DNA of 55,699 bases from an uncultured Bacteroidales bacterium (lineage in GTDB: Bacteria > Bacteroidota > Bacteroidia > Bacteroidales > Bacteroidaceae). Each line of letters begins with the position of its first letter. Position 1 is the stretch's first letter. The stretch is from NCBI GenBank assembly GCA_902771725.1, contig CACXXT010000015.1, positions 41,935-97,633 on the forward strand, read 5' to 3'. This document shows positions 16,074 through 25,800 of this stretch, one piece after another. The notes under the pieces are model-generated. The model saw only the letters and a program-made list of their open reading frames with translations, did not search any database and had not been told where the DNA came from. The translations under genes were made by a program, and so were the position numbers.

Positions 16074-16208
16074 GTGGAGGTGCCCGAGGAAGTCAAGCAG
16101 AGCCAGAAACGTTCCTTCGTACTGAAGGTCGTCATGGGCGTCATCGCCGCCGTGGCCATCGTCTTCCTCGCCTATGCACTCTACCTCGCCATTGACCTCA
16201 TTCATTAG
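16074..16208 (+). CDS. Small single-pass membrane ORF between bat genes
   Basis: 44 codons from GTG 16074 to TAG 16206, with a charged start VEVPEEVKQSQKRSF and one strong membrane helix (VVMGVIAAVAIVFLAYALYL). It is in exactly the same frame as the preceding gene, starting two codons after its TAA. It may be a genuine small gene with a GTG start or the tail of the upstream protein separated by a nonsense change. BatA starts 9 bases later. Confidence 0.55.
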   Translation: MEVPEEVKQSQKRSFVLKVVMGVIAAVAIVFLAYALYLAIDLIH

Positions 16209-16217
16209 TATATAGTC

Positions 16218-17216
16218 ATGCAACTCGCTAATCCATATTTCCTACTGCTGCTACTGCTGCTCATACCTTATATATTATGGTATGTCCTGCGCCACCGCAC
16301 CAGTGAACCCGTGCTGCAGGTATCTTCGACATCGGCCTTCCGCCATGCTCCGAAAACCATCAGACAGTACCTCGTCCACGCACCCTTCCTCCTCCGCAGC
16401 CTCGCATTCCTGATGATCGTGATTGTCCTCTGCCGACCCCAGACAAGCAATTCCTGGAGCGACAAGACCATCGAGGGCATCGACATCATGCTCTGCGTGG
16501 ACATCTCTACCTCCATGCTTGCTGAGGACCTGACACCCAACCGCATCGAGGCCGCCAAGAAGGTGGCAGCGGAGTTCATCGCCGGGCGGCCTAATGACAA
16601 CATCGGCCTCACCATCTTCTCCGGGGAGTCCTTCACGCAATGCCCGATGACCACCGACCATGCTGTGCTCCTCAACCTCTTCCAGAGCGTCAGTTGCGAC
16701 ATGGTGCAGCGTGGCCTCATGGACGACGGAACAGCCATCGGTATGGGTCTCGCTAATTCCATCACACGCCTGAAGGACAGCAAGGCCAAATCCAAGGTCA
16801 TCATCCTACTGACCGACGGCTCCAACAACGCCGGCGACATCTCCCCGTTGACGGCAGCCGAGATTGCCAAGAGCTTTGGTATACGCATCTACACCATCGG
16901 CGTTGGCACCAACGGCACCGCACGTTATCCCTATCCCGTAGGAGGGCGCATCGAGTACATCAACATCCCTGTTGAAATCGACGAGAAGACCCTCGCCTCC
17001 ATAGCACGAACAACAGATGGTGAGTTCTATCGCGCCACAAACAACGCCAAACTCCGCGAGGTCTATCAGGAGATCGACAAGCTGGAGAAAACCAAGATGA
17101 ACGTCAAACAGTACTCCAAACGCTACGAGGCCTTCGCCCTCTTCGCCCTTCTGGCTTGCCTTTTCCTACTCCTTGAACTCCTCCTCCGCGAAACCATCTT
17201 AAAGAAAATCCCATAA
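16218..17216 (+). CDS. batA: BatA, vWA-domain inner membrane protein
   Basis: 332 residues. Two N-terminal membrane helices (about 6-24 and 56-72) flank the BatA N-terminal region. A vWA domain follows with MIDAS residues D95, S97, S99 in CVDISTSM and the loop LTDGSNNAGD. A C-terminal helix lies near 305-325. Bat proteins were named for aerotolerance in Bacteroides fragilis and are thought to form a membrane complex working with MoxR. The gene is 48 bases before batB. Confidence 0.95.
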   Translation: MQLANPYFLLLLLLLIPYILWYVLRHRTSEPVLQVSSTSAFRHAPKTIRQYLVHAPFLLRSLAFLMIVIVLCRPQTSNSWSDKTIEGIDIMLCVDISTSMLAEDLTPNRIEAAKKVAAEFIAGRPNDNIGLTIFSGESFTQCPMTTDHAVLLNLFQSVSCDMVQRGLMDDGTAIGMGLANSITRLKDSKAKSKVIILLTDGSNNAGDISPLTAAEIAKSFGIRIYTIGVGTNGTARYPYPVGGRIEYINIPVEIDEKTLASIARTTDGEFYRATNNAKLREVYQEIDKLEKTKMNVKQYSKRYEAFALFALLACLFLLLELLLRETILKKIP

Positions 17217-17264
17217 ATCCACGGTACTCCATGCTGCATCATTGCAGCAAAAACACCACAGCTT

Positions 17265-19013
17265 ATGTTCCGTTTTGAGAATCCCATATACCTCTACGCC
17301 CTGGCGATCATCCCTCTGCTCGCCCTGTTGCACTATGGAACCAACATCCTCCGTCGTCGTCGCCTCCGTAACTACGGCGATCCCGAGCTCCTGAAACCCC
17401 TCATGCCAGACGTTTCCCGCTGGCGTCCGGAAGTCAAGTTCTGGCTGCTGAATCTGGCGTTGGCTATGATGATTGTCTGCCTCGCACGTCCACAGTATGG
17501 CACCAAGATCGACACCCGCACACGCAAGGGCATCGAGGCAATCATTGCCCTCGATGTCTCCAACTCTATGCTGGCAGAGGATGTCACACCCAGCCGTCTG
17601 GCTAAGTCCAAGATGCTCATCAGCAATCTCGTGGACAACATGGTCGACGACAAGGTGGGGCTCATCGTCTTCGCCGGCGAAGCATACACCCAGCTCCCCA
17701 TCACTTCCGACTATGTCTCTGCAAAGATGTTCCTCGACAACATCTCGCCCGATATGATTGCCGTGCAGGGTACTGATGTCGCTCGTGCTATTCAGCTCGC
17801 CACCCACAGCTTCACACAGCAGGATGGGGTAGGGCGCGCCATCTTTGTCATTACCGATGGCGAAGACAATGAGGGCGGAGCCGTAGAAGCTGCCAAGGAT
17901 GCTCTGAAGAAGGGCATGAACGTCTATGTCCTCGGTGTGGGTTCGCCTGAGGGAAGTCCTATTCCTCTCCCGGGCTCCAACGGCTACATCACAGACAACG
18001 CCGGCAACACGGTAGTCTCCAAGCTCAACGAAGACATGTGCCGCGAGATTGCACAGGCAGGCGGTGGCGCTTATATCTATGTGGACAACAGCTCCTCCGC
18101 ACAAGCAGCTCTGCAGCGTCATGTGGACAAATTGGCGAAAGCGGAAATGGAATCCGTGCTCTATAGCGAGTACGACGAGCATTTCCGTGACTTTGCCTGG
18201 GCTGCACTTGTGCTTCTCATCATTGATATCTTCATCCTCGCACGTATGAATCACGTTCTCAGTCGCTTCACGCTCTTCCGCGTTGGCGACAAATCCGCAG
18301 CTCTCCTTCTCTTCTTCCTCTTCTCAGCCATCGTGCCTTCGCTCTTCAGCGAAGTAAGCCCTCTCCGTGCCCAGCAGAAGAACGACCGCTACTTCGTCCG
18401 TCACGGAAATCGCCTCTACCGCGACAGCCTCTTTGCCAAGGCGCAGGTGGATTATCAGAAGGCTATTGAGAAGGATGCTTCAAACCCTACAGCTCACTAC
18501 AACCTCGGAAATGCCTTCCTCGCCCAGGGGCAGCCGCAGGAGGCGATGAAGAACTATGAGAGTGCCATGCGTCTTGAGAAGGATCCCATCCGTAAGGCTC
18601 AGGCTTACCACAATGCGGGCGTTATCTTCCAGAGTCAGAAGCAGTTCCCCCAGGCCGTCGAATGCTATAAGAACGCGCTACGCCAGAATCCAAAGGACAA
18701 CGAGACACGCTACAATCTCGTCCTCTGTCTGCACCAGATGCAAAATCAGCAGCAGAATCAGCAGAACCAGGATGACAAGCAAGGTCAGGACGACCAAAAA
18801 AAGGAAGAGCAACAGCAGCAGCAACAACAGCAACAACAGCAGCAGCAACAGCAAGACGAACAGCAGCAACAGCAACAGGAACAGCCGAAGATGTCTCGCG
18901 AGAATGCCGAACAACTTCTCCAAGCTGCCCAGCAAGAGGAGAAACAGACGCAGGACAAGGTCAACAAAGCTCAGCAGAAACCACAGCGTCGCCAACTCCA
19001 GAAACAATGGTAA
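17265..19013 (+). CDS. batB: Fused BatB-BatC: vWA membrane protein plus TPR and poly-Gln tail
   Basis: 582 residues that combine two usually separate proteins. Residues 1-327 are BatB: membrane helices near 9-24 and 58-74, vWA MIDAS ALDVSNSM with D97, S99, S101, loop ITDGEDNEGG, and a helix near 309-327. M328 begins a second, signal-peptide-like hydrophobic stretch (SAALLLFFLFSAIVPSLF). Three TPR units follow, about 370-480 (AHYNLGNAFLAQGQPQEAMK), the BatC part. The end is Gln-rich with a CAG/CAA run. No stop separates the halves, but internal ATG 18246 could still give free BatC (255 residues). Confidence 0.9.
   Translation: MFRFENPIYLYALAIIPLLALLHYGTNILRRRRLRNYGDPELLKPLMPDVSRWRPEVKFWLLNLALAMMIVCLARPQYGTKIDTRTRKGIEAIIALDVSNSMLAEDVTPSRLAKSKMLISNLVDNMVDDKVGLIVFAGEAYTQLPITSDYVSAKMFLDNISPDMIAVQGTDVARAIQLATHSFTQQDGVGRAIFVITDGEDNEGGAVEAAKDALKKGMNVYVLGVGSPEGSPIPLPGSNGYITDNAGNTVVSKLNEDMCREIAQAGGGAYIYVDNSSSAQAALQRHVDKLAKAEMESVLYSEYDEHFRDFAWAALVLLIIDIFILARMNHVLSRFTLFRVGDKSAALLLFFLFSAIVPSLFSEVSPLRAQQKNDRYFVRHGNRLYRDSLFAKAQVDYQKAIEKDASNPTAHYNLGNAFLAQGQPQEAMKNYESAMRLEKDPIRKAQAYHNAGVIFQSQKQFPQAVECYKNALRQNPKDNETRYNLVLCLHQMQNQQQNQQNQDDKQGQDDQKKEEQQQQQQQQQQQQQQQDEQQQQQQEQPKMSRENAEQLLQAAQQEEKQTQDKVNKAQQKPQRRQLQKQW
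18810..18885. repeat. CAG/CAA microsatellite encoding poly-Gln
   Basis: An almost uninterrupted run of CAG and CAA codons, broken once by GACGAA. Such tracts change length easily by slippage. Confidence 0.9.
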
Positions 19014-19104
19014 CCGCTTTTGTGTTCATGTACCGCAGCTGCTTCTTACTGGTTCCACCTTTGTCACATACGAAACAACCTCAAGGTCAAATAAACATAG
19101 ATAT

Positions 19105-20964
19105 ATGAAAAGACTGTTTGTTCTATTTTCACTCTTTTTATTCCTCCTGCCTTTGTGGGCCCAAGTGCGCATCACCGTGCAGGCTCCGTCCGATGTCGTT
19201 GAGGGCGACCGCTTCCGCGTCTCTTATGTCGTCAACACCCAAGATGTTGATAACTTCAACGTAGACAACTGGGAAGGCCTCGTTGAACTCTTCGGCCCCA
19301 GCCAGAGCCGTTCCTCCAGCTTTTCGATGGTCAATGGAAAGACCACATCCTCCAGCACCATCACCTTCACATATACCGTGACGACAGAAAAGGCTGGCAC
19401 TTTCCACATCCCAGCAGCTACAGTCGTCAGCGGAGGAAAGACCTATAAATCTAATTCTCCACAGATTAACGTCCTGCCAGGAGGAAGTGGCAGTCAGGGT
19501 AACTCCGGAACTTCCGGAAACTCCGGATCTTCTGGTGCTCACCACCAGAGTTCGGCCGACCGAATGCACACCCAGGACATCGGCGACCGCATCACTGGCA
19601 AAGACATCTTCATCGCCGTCACAGCTTCCAAGAAGCGTGTCTTCGAGCAGGAAGCCGTCCTCCTCACCTATAAGCTCTACACACTTGTAAACATCAGCAC
19701 CCTCGAAGGAAAGATGCCGGAACTCGATGGCTTCCACGTACAGGAAATCAACCGCCAGCGTCAGCCGGAACTGAAGATGGAACACTACAACGGCAAGAAC
19801 TACGGCACCGTTGTGTGGTCGCAGTACGTCGTCTTCCCACAGCAAACCGGCACCTTGAAGATTCCCGAAATCAAGTACGAAGCCACCGTCATTCAGCAGA
19901 ATCGAAGCCTCGATCCCTTTGATGCCTTCTTCGGTGGAGGTTCTATGATGCAGGAGGTTCGCAAGACAGTGATGGCTCCTGCTGTAACCCTGCAGGTCGA
20001 TGCCCTCCCGACCCCAAAGCCTGCCAACTTCTCCGGCGCCGTGGGTAAGTTCAGCATCGCCTCTTCCTTGACTCCACAGCAACTGAAAGCCAACGATGCC
20101 ACTACGCTCCGCCTGACCGTTACCGGAACGGGAAACATGAAACTGATGAAAGCACCCACCGTTCCTTGGCCAAAAGATTTCGAGAGCTACGACCCGAAGA
20201 CAGAAGACAAGACGGCCATCGGCGCCTCAGGGTCATCGGGCAGCGTCCTTTATGACTTCATCGCAGTGCCTCGCCACCAGGGAAAGTTCGAACTTCCTCC
20301 CGTGGAGTTCTGCTACTTCGATCCCGATGCACGCGAGTACAAAACCATCTCCACTTCTGCCTACACCATTGATGTTGAGAAAGGAAAGGGCGGTAGCAGT
20401 TCATCGTCTTCTTCCATGTCAAAGGAAGAAATTGAGCTTCTGAACAGCGATATTCATTATATCAAAACAGGCGATCCCACTTTCCTCACTGCCGACTCGG
20501 CCCTGTTCGGTTCCAATCGCTATTGGCTCACCTATGGTGCTGCACTCGTGCTCTTTGGCATCCTGATGTATGTCTTCCGTCGTCGTGCTGTCGCCAATGC
20601 CGACATCGTGCGTCGCCGTGGACGTGGAGCCAGCAAGGCCGCTACCAAACGTCTGAAGACTGCTCGCAAACTGATGAACGACAACAACGCCACCGCCTTC
20701 TATGAGGAGACGATGAAAGCTCTCTGGGGCTATGTTGGCGACAAACTGAACATCCCCGTCAGCGAACTCTCCAAGGACAATGTCCGCGAGAAACTCACTG
20801 CCCGACAGCTGTCCAACGATCTCATCGACCAGTTCCTCTGTGCTTTGGATGACTGTGAGTTTGCCCGCTTTGCCCCTGGTGATCCCGCTGCCACCATGGA
20901 CAAGATATATTCCTCCGCCGAGGAAGTTATCAATAAAATGGAATCCGAACTCAAGCGTAAATAA
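19105..20964 (+). CDS. batD: BatD (oxygen tolerance protein)
   Basis: 619 residues from ATG 19105 (MKRLFVLFSLFLFLLPLWAQ, a signal peptide cleaved near Q20). The frame is open further upstream but there only overlaps the batC part, so 19105 is chosen. Repeated beta-sandwich domains follow (VVEGDRFRVSYVVN at the start; TLRLTVTGTGNMKLMKAP near 380). A Gly/Ser linker near 133-155 contains TTCCGGAA-type repeats. A membrane helix near 475-492 (WLTYGAALVLFGILMYVF) precedes a cytoplasmic helical tail. The bulk is periplasmic. Confidence 0.94.
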   Translation: MKRLFVLFSLFLFLLPLWAQVRITVQAPSDVVEGDRFRVSYVVNTQDVDNFNVDNWEGLVELFGPSQSRSSSFSMVNGKTTSSSTITFTYTVTTEKAGTFHIPAATVVSGGKTYKSNSPQINVLPGGSGSQGNSGTSGNSGSSGAHHQSSADRMHTQDIGDRITGKDIFIAVTASKKRVFEQEAVLLTYKLYTLVNISTLEGKMPELDGFHVQEINRQRQPELKMEHYNGKNYGTVVWSQYVVFPQQTGTLKIPEIKYEATVIQQNRSLDPFDAFFGGGSMMQEVRKTVMAPAVTLQVDALPTPKPANFSGAVGKFSIASSLTPQQLKANDATTLRLTVTGTGNMKLMKAPTVPWPKDFESYDPKTEDKTAIGASGSSGSVLYDFIAVPRHQGKFELPPVEFCYFDPDAREYKTISTSAYTIDVEKGKGGSSSSSSSMSKEEIELLNSDIHYIKTGDPTFLTADSALFGSNRYWLTYGAALVLFGILMYVFRRRAVANADIVRRRGRGASKAATKRLKTARKLMNDNNATAFYEETMKALWGYVGDKLNIPVSELSKDNVREKLTARQLSNDLIDQFLCALDDCEFARFAPGDPAATMDKIYSSAEEVINKMESELKRK

Positions 20965-21034
20965 TAACCCTCATCCCATTATAATACTTCCGCAAAGTTC
21001 CCTTCATTATTCTTTGCCTTCAAAAGTGTAAACT

Positions 21035-21919
21035 ATGAAACATCTCCTTTTATACTTGGCAGCCATCCTGTTTTCCCTTTCCTCCTCTGCTCAGGATGCC
21101 CCCTCCTCCGCTCTGGATGTCCCCTCCTCTGCTCAGGATGCCTCCTCTACAGCCTTGAATGCCCCTTCCTCGTCCCCTTCTCCTTCATCGCCCGATGTTG
21201 GTGAGTCCGATGGTTTTGCTGCCGGCATCCCTTCCAAATCCGAGGCGGATTCCGCCTATGCCAACGAGGACTTTATTGCTGCTGCCCGCATCTATCGCCT
21301 TCTCCTTGATTCATGCGGCGGCAGCGCCCAGCTCTACTACAACCTCGGCAACTGCTATTTCCGTCAGGATTCCGTTGCCCGCGCCATCCTCTGCTACGAA
21401 CGCGCCCGACTCCTGGATCCGTCCGACGATGACATTCGTTTCAACCTCGAGATGGCGCGAGCCAAGACTGTGGATCGTGTCATGCCTGCCAGCGAGATGT
21501 TCTTCGTCTCCCTCTTTCATCGGATGGTTCTCTCCCTGAGCATTCAGACATGGGCCTGGCTCGGCCTACTCTCCTTCCTTCTTATGCTCTGCGCCATTGC
21601 TGCCTACTTCTTCCTGCCCACCTTGGCGGGAAAGAAAGTCGGTTTCACAGCCGCTGTCATTTCCCTCCTCATCTGTCTCTTTGCCAACATCGCCGCCTAT
21701 CAGCAGCTTCACCAGCTGGAGAACCGCGGTAGTGCCGTCATCATGACCTCTTCTGCTGTCGTCAAGAGCACCCCTAGTACCTCTGGCACGGATCTCTTTA
21801 TCCTTCATGAAGGCACCCGCGTGGAAATCGAAGACGATACCATGAACGAATGGGTGGAAATCCGCATGAGTGACGGCAAGGAAGGTTGGCTCCAGCGCTC
21901 AGAAATAGAAATCATCTAG
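21035..21919 (+). CDS. batE: BatE, TPR and SH3-like membrane protein
   Basis: 294 residues. Signal peptide to about 20. Residues 21-68 are a low-complexity Ser/Ala/Pro stretch absent from typical BatE; it carries SDGFAAGIP (58-66), a decayed family B palindrome. TPR units follow (ANEDFIAAARIYRLLL; AQLYYNLGNCYFRQDSVARA). Two membrane helices (about 167-188 and 198-217) come next, then a periplasmic SH3-like domain ending EGWLQRSEIEII. It closes the Bat operon; two intergenic palindromes follow at once. Confidence 0.92.
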   Translation: MKHLLLYLAAILFSLSSSAQDAPSSALDVPSSAQDASSTALNAPSSSPSPSSPDVGESDGFAAGIPSKSEADSAYANEDFIAAARIYRLLLDSCGGSAQLYYNLGNCYFRQDSVARAILCYERARLLDPSDDDIRFNLEMARAKTVDRVMPASEMFFVSLFHRMVLSLSIQTWAWLGLLSFLLMLCAIAAYFFLPTLAGKKVGFTAAVISLLICLFANIAAYQQLHQLENRGSAVIMTSSAVVKSTPSTSGTDLFILHEGTRVEIEDDTMNEWVEIRMSDGKEGWLQRSEIEII

Positions 21920-21920
21920 T

Positions 21921-22006
21921 GTGCTCGGCGGTTTTCCCGCCGGATTCCTTTCCCTTCATTCCTTCCGTCCCCTGTCGAGTGCTCGGCGGTTTGTCCGCCG
22001 AGTTTC
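21921..22006. repeat. Two family B palindromes in tandem after batE
   Basis: Copy 1 has stem TCGGCGG/CCGCCGG with loop TTTTC (21925-21943). Copy 2 has perfect stem CTCGGCGG/CCGCCGAG with loop TTTGT (21982-22002). Both begin GTGCTCGGCGGTTT. They are 57 bases apart and may also act as transcription terminators, though only short T runs follow. Confidence 0.85.
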
Positions 22007-22050
22007 TTTCTCCACTTCCCCAGTCCTCCCTCATTAAATAATTCTTCCCC

Positions 22051-22722
22051 TTGCCCGCTTCTCTCCTCCATACCGACCAGCAACTCCTCCTCGCCCTCAA
22101 CGGCAGCGATTCCACTTGGCTGGACAACGTGATGCTCTCCATCACGTCTACTACCACGTGGATTCCCCTCATTCTCGTCCTTCTTTATGTCCTTTTTAAG
22201 AACCGCCATTGGAGGGAGGTGCTCTTGTTCATTGCTTGCCTTGCTTTGATCATCCTCATCACCGACCGTTTCTCCAGCGGCTTCTGTAAACCATTCTTCC
22301 ACCGTCTTCGCCCCTCACATGAGCCCGCTCTTGAAGGGCTGGTGGATCTCGTGAACGACCGTCGCGGTGGTCTCTATGGCTTCATCTCCTCCCATGCAGC
22401 AAATACCTTCGGCGCTTGGGCCTTCATCGCACTCTATTTCCGCCGCCATTCCGTAACCTGGACCGTATTCTTTTGGGCCGCTCTCTGCAGCTATTCCCGC
22501 ATCTACCTCGGACTTCACTATCCCGGCGACATCCTTTGTGGTGCCCTCTTTGGCCTTTGCATCGGGGTCCTCGTCTATCTTCTCTTCTCCTTCCTTCACC
22601 GTCGTCTTCTCCGTTGCATCCCGGTCTCCTCTGTCACCTCTTCCGAGCATGTTCAATACCTTCTTATCCCCGCAACTTTCGCATTCTCGTTGCTCTTTGT
22701 GGCTCTTTATGCCCTTCTTTAG
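22051..22722 (+). CDS. PAP2 family membrane phosphatase
   Basis: 223 residues from a TTG start (no ATG upstream; the next ATG would remove the conserved LLHTDQQLLLALNG). Five or six membrane helices. The three phosphatase signatures are present: KPFFHRLRPS (KxxxxxxRP, residues about 76-85), SSHAANTFG (about 111-119) and SRIYLGLHYPGD (about 149-160), the last with the catalytic histidine. The family dephosphorylates lipid phosphates such as phosphatidate or undecaprenyl pyrophosphate on the periplasmic side. It follows batE in the same direction. Confidence 0.9.
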   Translation: MPASLLHTDQQLLLALNGSDSTWLDNVMLSITSTTTWIPLILVLLYVLFKNRHWREVLLFIACLALIILITDRFSSGFCKPFFHRLRPSHEPALEGLVDLVNDRRGGLYGFISSHAANTFGAWAFIALYFRRHSVTWTVFFWAALCSYSRIYLGLHYPGDILCGALFGLCIGVLVYLLFSFLHRRLLRCIPVSSVTSSEHVQYLLIPATFAFSLLFVALYALL

Positions 22723-22752
22723 GTCGGAAATGAAAGTTTTTTGCTCGGAAGT

Positions 22753-22784
22753 TTTGCCCTTAACAATATAATTGTTACTTTTGC
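22753..22784 (+). promoter_or_regulatory. Promoter of ileS
   Basis: TTTG (22753-22756), 19 bases, TACTTTTGC (22776-22784), 64 bases before the start codon. Confidence 0.75.
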
Positions 22785-22848
22785 GCCGTTTTTTGGACTA
22801 GGTACCATACCTGGCCCCTCTTATATATAAAAAAAGACGAATAAGTAT

Positions 22849-25800
22849 ATGACAAACAAATTTCCTGAACACGATTCCCTCAACCTCACGGAGGTGAATC
22901 ATGAAGTACTGAAACTCTGGGAAGAGGAAGACCTTTTCCATCGCAGCATCTCGGAACGCGAGGGCTGTCCCTCCTTTGTGTTTTTCGAGGGACCTCCATC
23001 TGCCAATGGCCATCCGGGTATTCACCACGTTCTTGCTCGTTCCATCAAAGATACCTTCTGTCGCTTCAAGACAATGAAGGGCTTCCAGGTTCACCGCAAG
23101 GCTGGATGGGATACCCACGGACTTCCTGTTGAACTCGGCGTAGAGAAGGAACTCGGCATCACCAAAGAAGATATCGGAAAGACCATCAGCATCGACGACT
23201 ACAACCGCAAGTGCCGCCAGAACGTGATGATGTTCACCCAGGAATGGGAAGACCTCAGCAGCCGCATGGGCTACTGGGTGGACATGGAGCATCCCTATAT
23301 CACCTATGATAATAAGTACATCGAGACCCTCTGGTGGCTCCTCAAGCAGCTCTACCAGAAAGGACTCCTTTACAAGGGCTATACCATCCAGCCCTACAGT
23401 CCCGCTGCAGGCACCGGTCTCAGCAGCCACGAACTGAACCAGCCCGGTTGCTATCGTGATGTGAAGGACACCACCGTCACCGCTCAGTTCCGCGTCCTTT
23501 CTCCTGCCGGAAATGTGTTCGGCAGTTCCGTAGCCGAAAGCACCCTCCCCGTATACATCCTCGCCTGGACCACTACGCCCTGGACATTGCCTTCGAATAC
23601 CGCTCTCTGCGTAGGCCCGAAGATTGAGTATGTTGCCGTGAAGGGTCAGAATCCCTATACCAAGGAAGAAGCCATTTATATCATAGCCAAGTCCCGCAAG
23701 GATGTGTACTTCCCGGCTCCGAAGGAAGAGGGTGCGCCCGCTCCTGAGGTACTTGGAGAATGTCTGGGTACAGACCTTCTCGGTCTTCACTATGAGCAGC
23801 TCTTCCCCTGGGTGAAGCCTTGCGCTCTCGAGAATGGTCAGGTCGTGGAGAAGTCCGCCGATGCTTTCCGTGTCATCCTCGGTGACTATGTTACTACAGA
23901 GGACGGTACCGGTATCGTACACATCGCACCTACCTTTGGTGCCGACGATGCCAAGGTGGCCAAGGATGCTGGTATTCCTTCGCTCTTTGTCATCGACCGT
24001 GCAGGCGACACACGCCCCATGGTGGATTTCACCGGCAAGTACTTCGTCCGCGAGGACATGGATCCTGCTTTCACTGAACTCTGTGTCAACGACAGCTACT
24101 GGCACCACGCCGGTGACTTTGTCAAGAACGCCTATGACCCCAAATATGCCGGCCTCGACGAGAAGGCTCTCTCCAAGACCGAGGACCTCAACATCGTTCT
24201 CTGCATGGAGATGAAGCAGGAGGGAACGGCATTCAAGATTGAGAAACACGTTCACAACTACCCTCACTGCTGGCGCACCGACAAACCCGTCCTCTACTAT
24301 CCCCTCGACAGCTGGTTCATCCGCAGTACAGCAGCCAAGGAGCGTATGATGGAACTTAATAAGACCATCCTTTGGAAACCAGAGAGTACCGGCACCGGAC
24401 GCTTCGGCAAGTGGCTCGAGAACCTCAACGACTGGAACCTCAGCCGCAGTCGCTACTGGGGTACGCCGCTGCCCATCTGGCGCAACCGCGACACTCGTGA
24501 GGAAATCTGCATCGGTTCCGTAGAAGAACTGTACAGTGAGATAGAGAAAGCTGTGCGTGCAGGTGTTATGGCCTACAATCCCCTCAAGGACAAGGGTTTC
24601 GTTCCAGGAGATATGTCGCAGGAGAACTACGACCGCATCGACCTCCATCGTCCTTATGTTGACGACATCATCCTTGTCGGCGCGAGCGGTCAGCCCCTGC
24701 GTCGTGAACTTGACCTCATCGATGTCTGGTTCGACAGCGGTGCCATGCCTTACGCTCAGATCCATTATCCCTTCGAGAACAAGGAAGTGCTTGACAACCG
24801 TACTGTCTATCCCGCCGACTTCATTGCAGAAGGTGTCGACCAGACGCGTGGTTGGTTCTTCACCCTTCACGCTATTGCTACGATGGTCTTCGACAGCGTC
24901 GCCTATAAAGCAGTTATCTCCAACGGTCTCGTTCTTGACAAGAACGGCCTGAAGATGTCCAAGCGCCTCGGCAATGCCATCAACCCCTTCGACAACATCG
25001 AGAAGTTCGGCTCTGATGCTGTCCGCTGGTACATGATCACCAATTCCCAGCCTTGGGACAACCTCAAGTATGACGAGGCTGGAGTGGCGGAAGTGCAGCG
25101 TTCCTTCTTCGGTAAACTCTTCCAAACCTATAGCTTCCTTGCTATGTATGCCAACGTAGATGGGTGGCACTACGAGGAGAACGACGTACCCATGAGCGAC
25201 CGTCCCGAGATGGATCGTTGGATTCTCTCCGAACTCAACTCCCTCATCCGCGACGTCGAATCCTGCTACGAGGACTACGAGCCAACGCGTGCGGGTCGTC
25301 TCATCCAGGCATTCGTCACAGACCATGTCTCCAATTGGTTTGTCCGCCTCTCCCGTGCCCGTTTCTGGGCTGGCGGTATGAGCATAGACAAGCTTTCAGC
25401 CTACCAGACACTTTACACCTGCCTCGAGACTGTAAGTCGACTCATGGCTCCCATCGCTCCCTTCTACGCCGATCGCCTCTACCGCGACCTGCATAGTGTG
25501 CTCGGCGGGGCTTCTGCAGGAGCTACCACCTCTGTCCACCTCGCTTCCTTCCCTGTGGCCGACATCTCCAAGATCGACAAGGAGCAGGAATCCCGTATGG
25601 AGCTCGCCCAGCAGATTACCTCCATGGTTCACTCCCTTCGCAAGAAGGAACAGATTATCGTCCGTCAACCCCTGGCGCGCATCGCCATTCCTGCCCTCGA
25701 TGCCCAGCAGCAGCTCCGCATAGAGTCCGTCAAGCAGCTCATCCTCGATGAGGTTAATGTCAAGGCGCTGGAGTTTGTCGAAGGTGCTGGTCTGCTGACG

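Noticed and set aside
22798..25326. An 842-codon open frame on the minus strand
   Set aside because: It is antisense to ileS and shows no domain signature; other long minus frames (for example 45408-47570 and 1083-2192) are explained the same way.
25497..25523. Family B palindrome inside ileS
   Set aside because: It begins with the same GTGTGCTCGGCGG word, but the second arm is missing and VLGGASAGA could be ordinary protein sequence, so it is only mentioned as a possible remnant.
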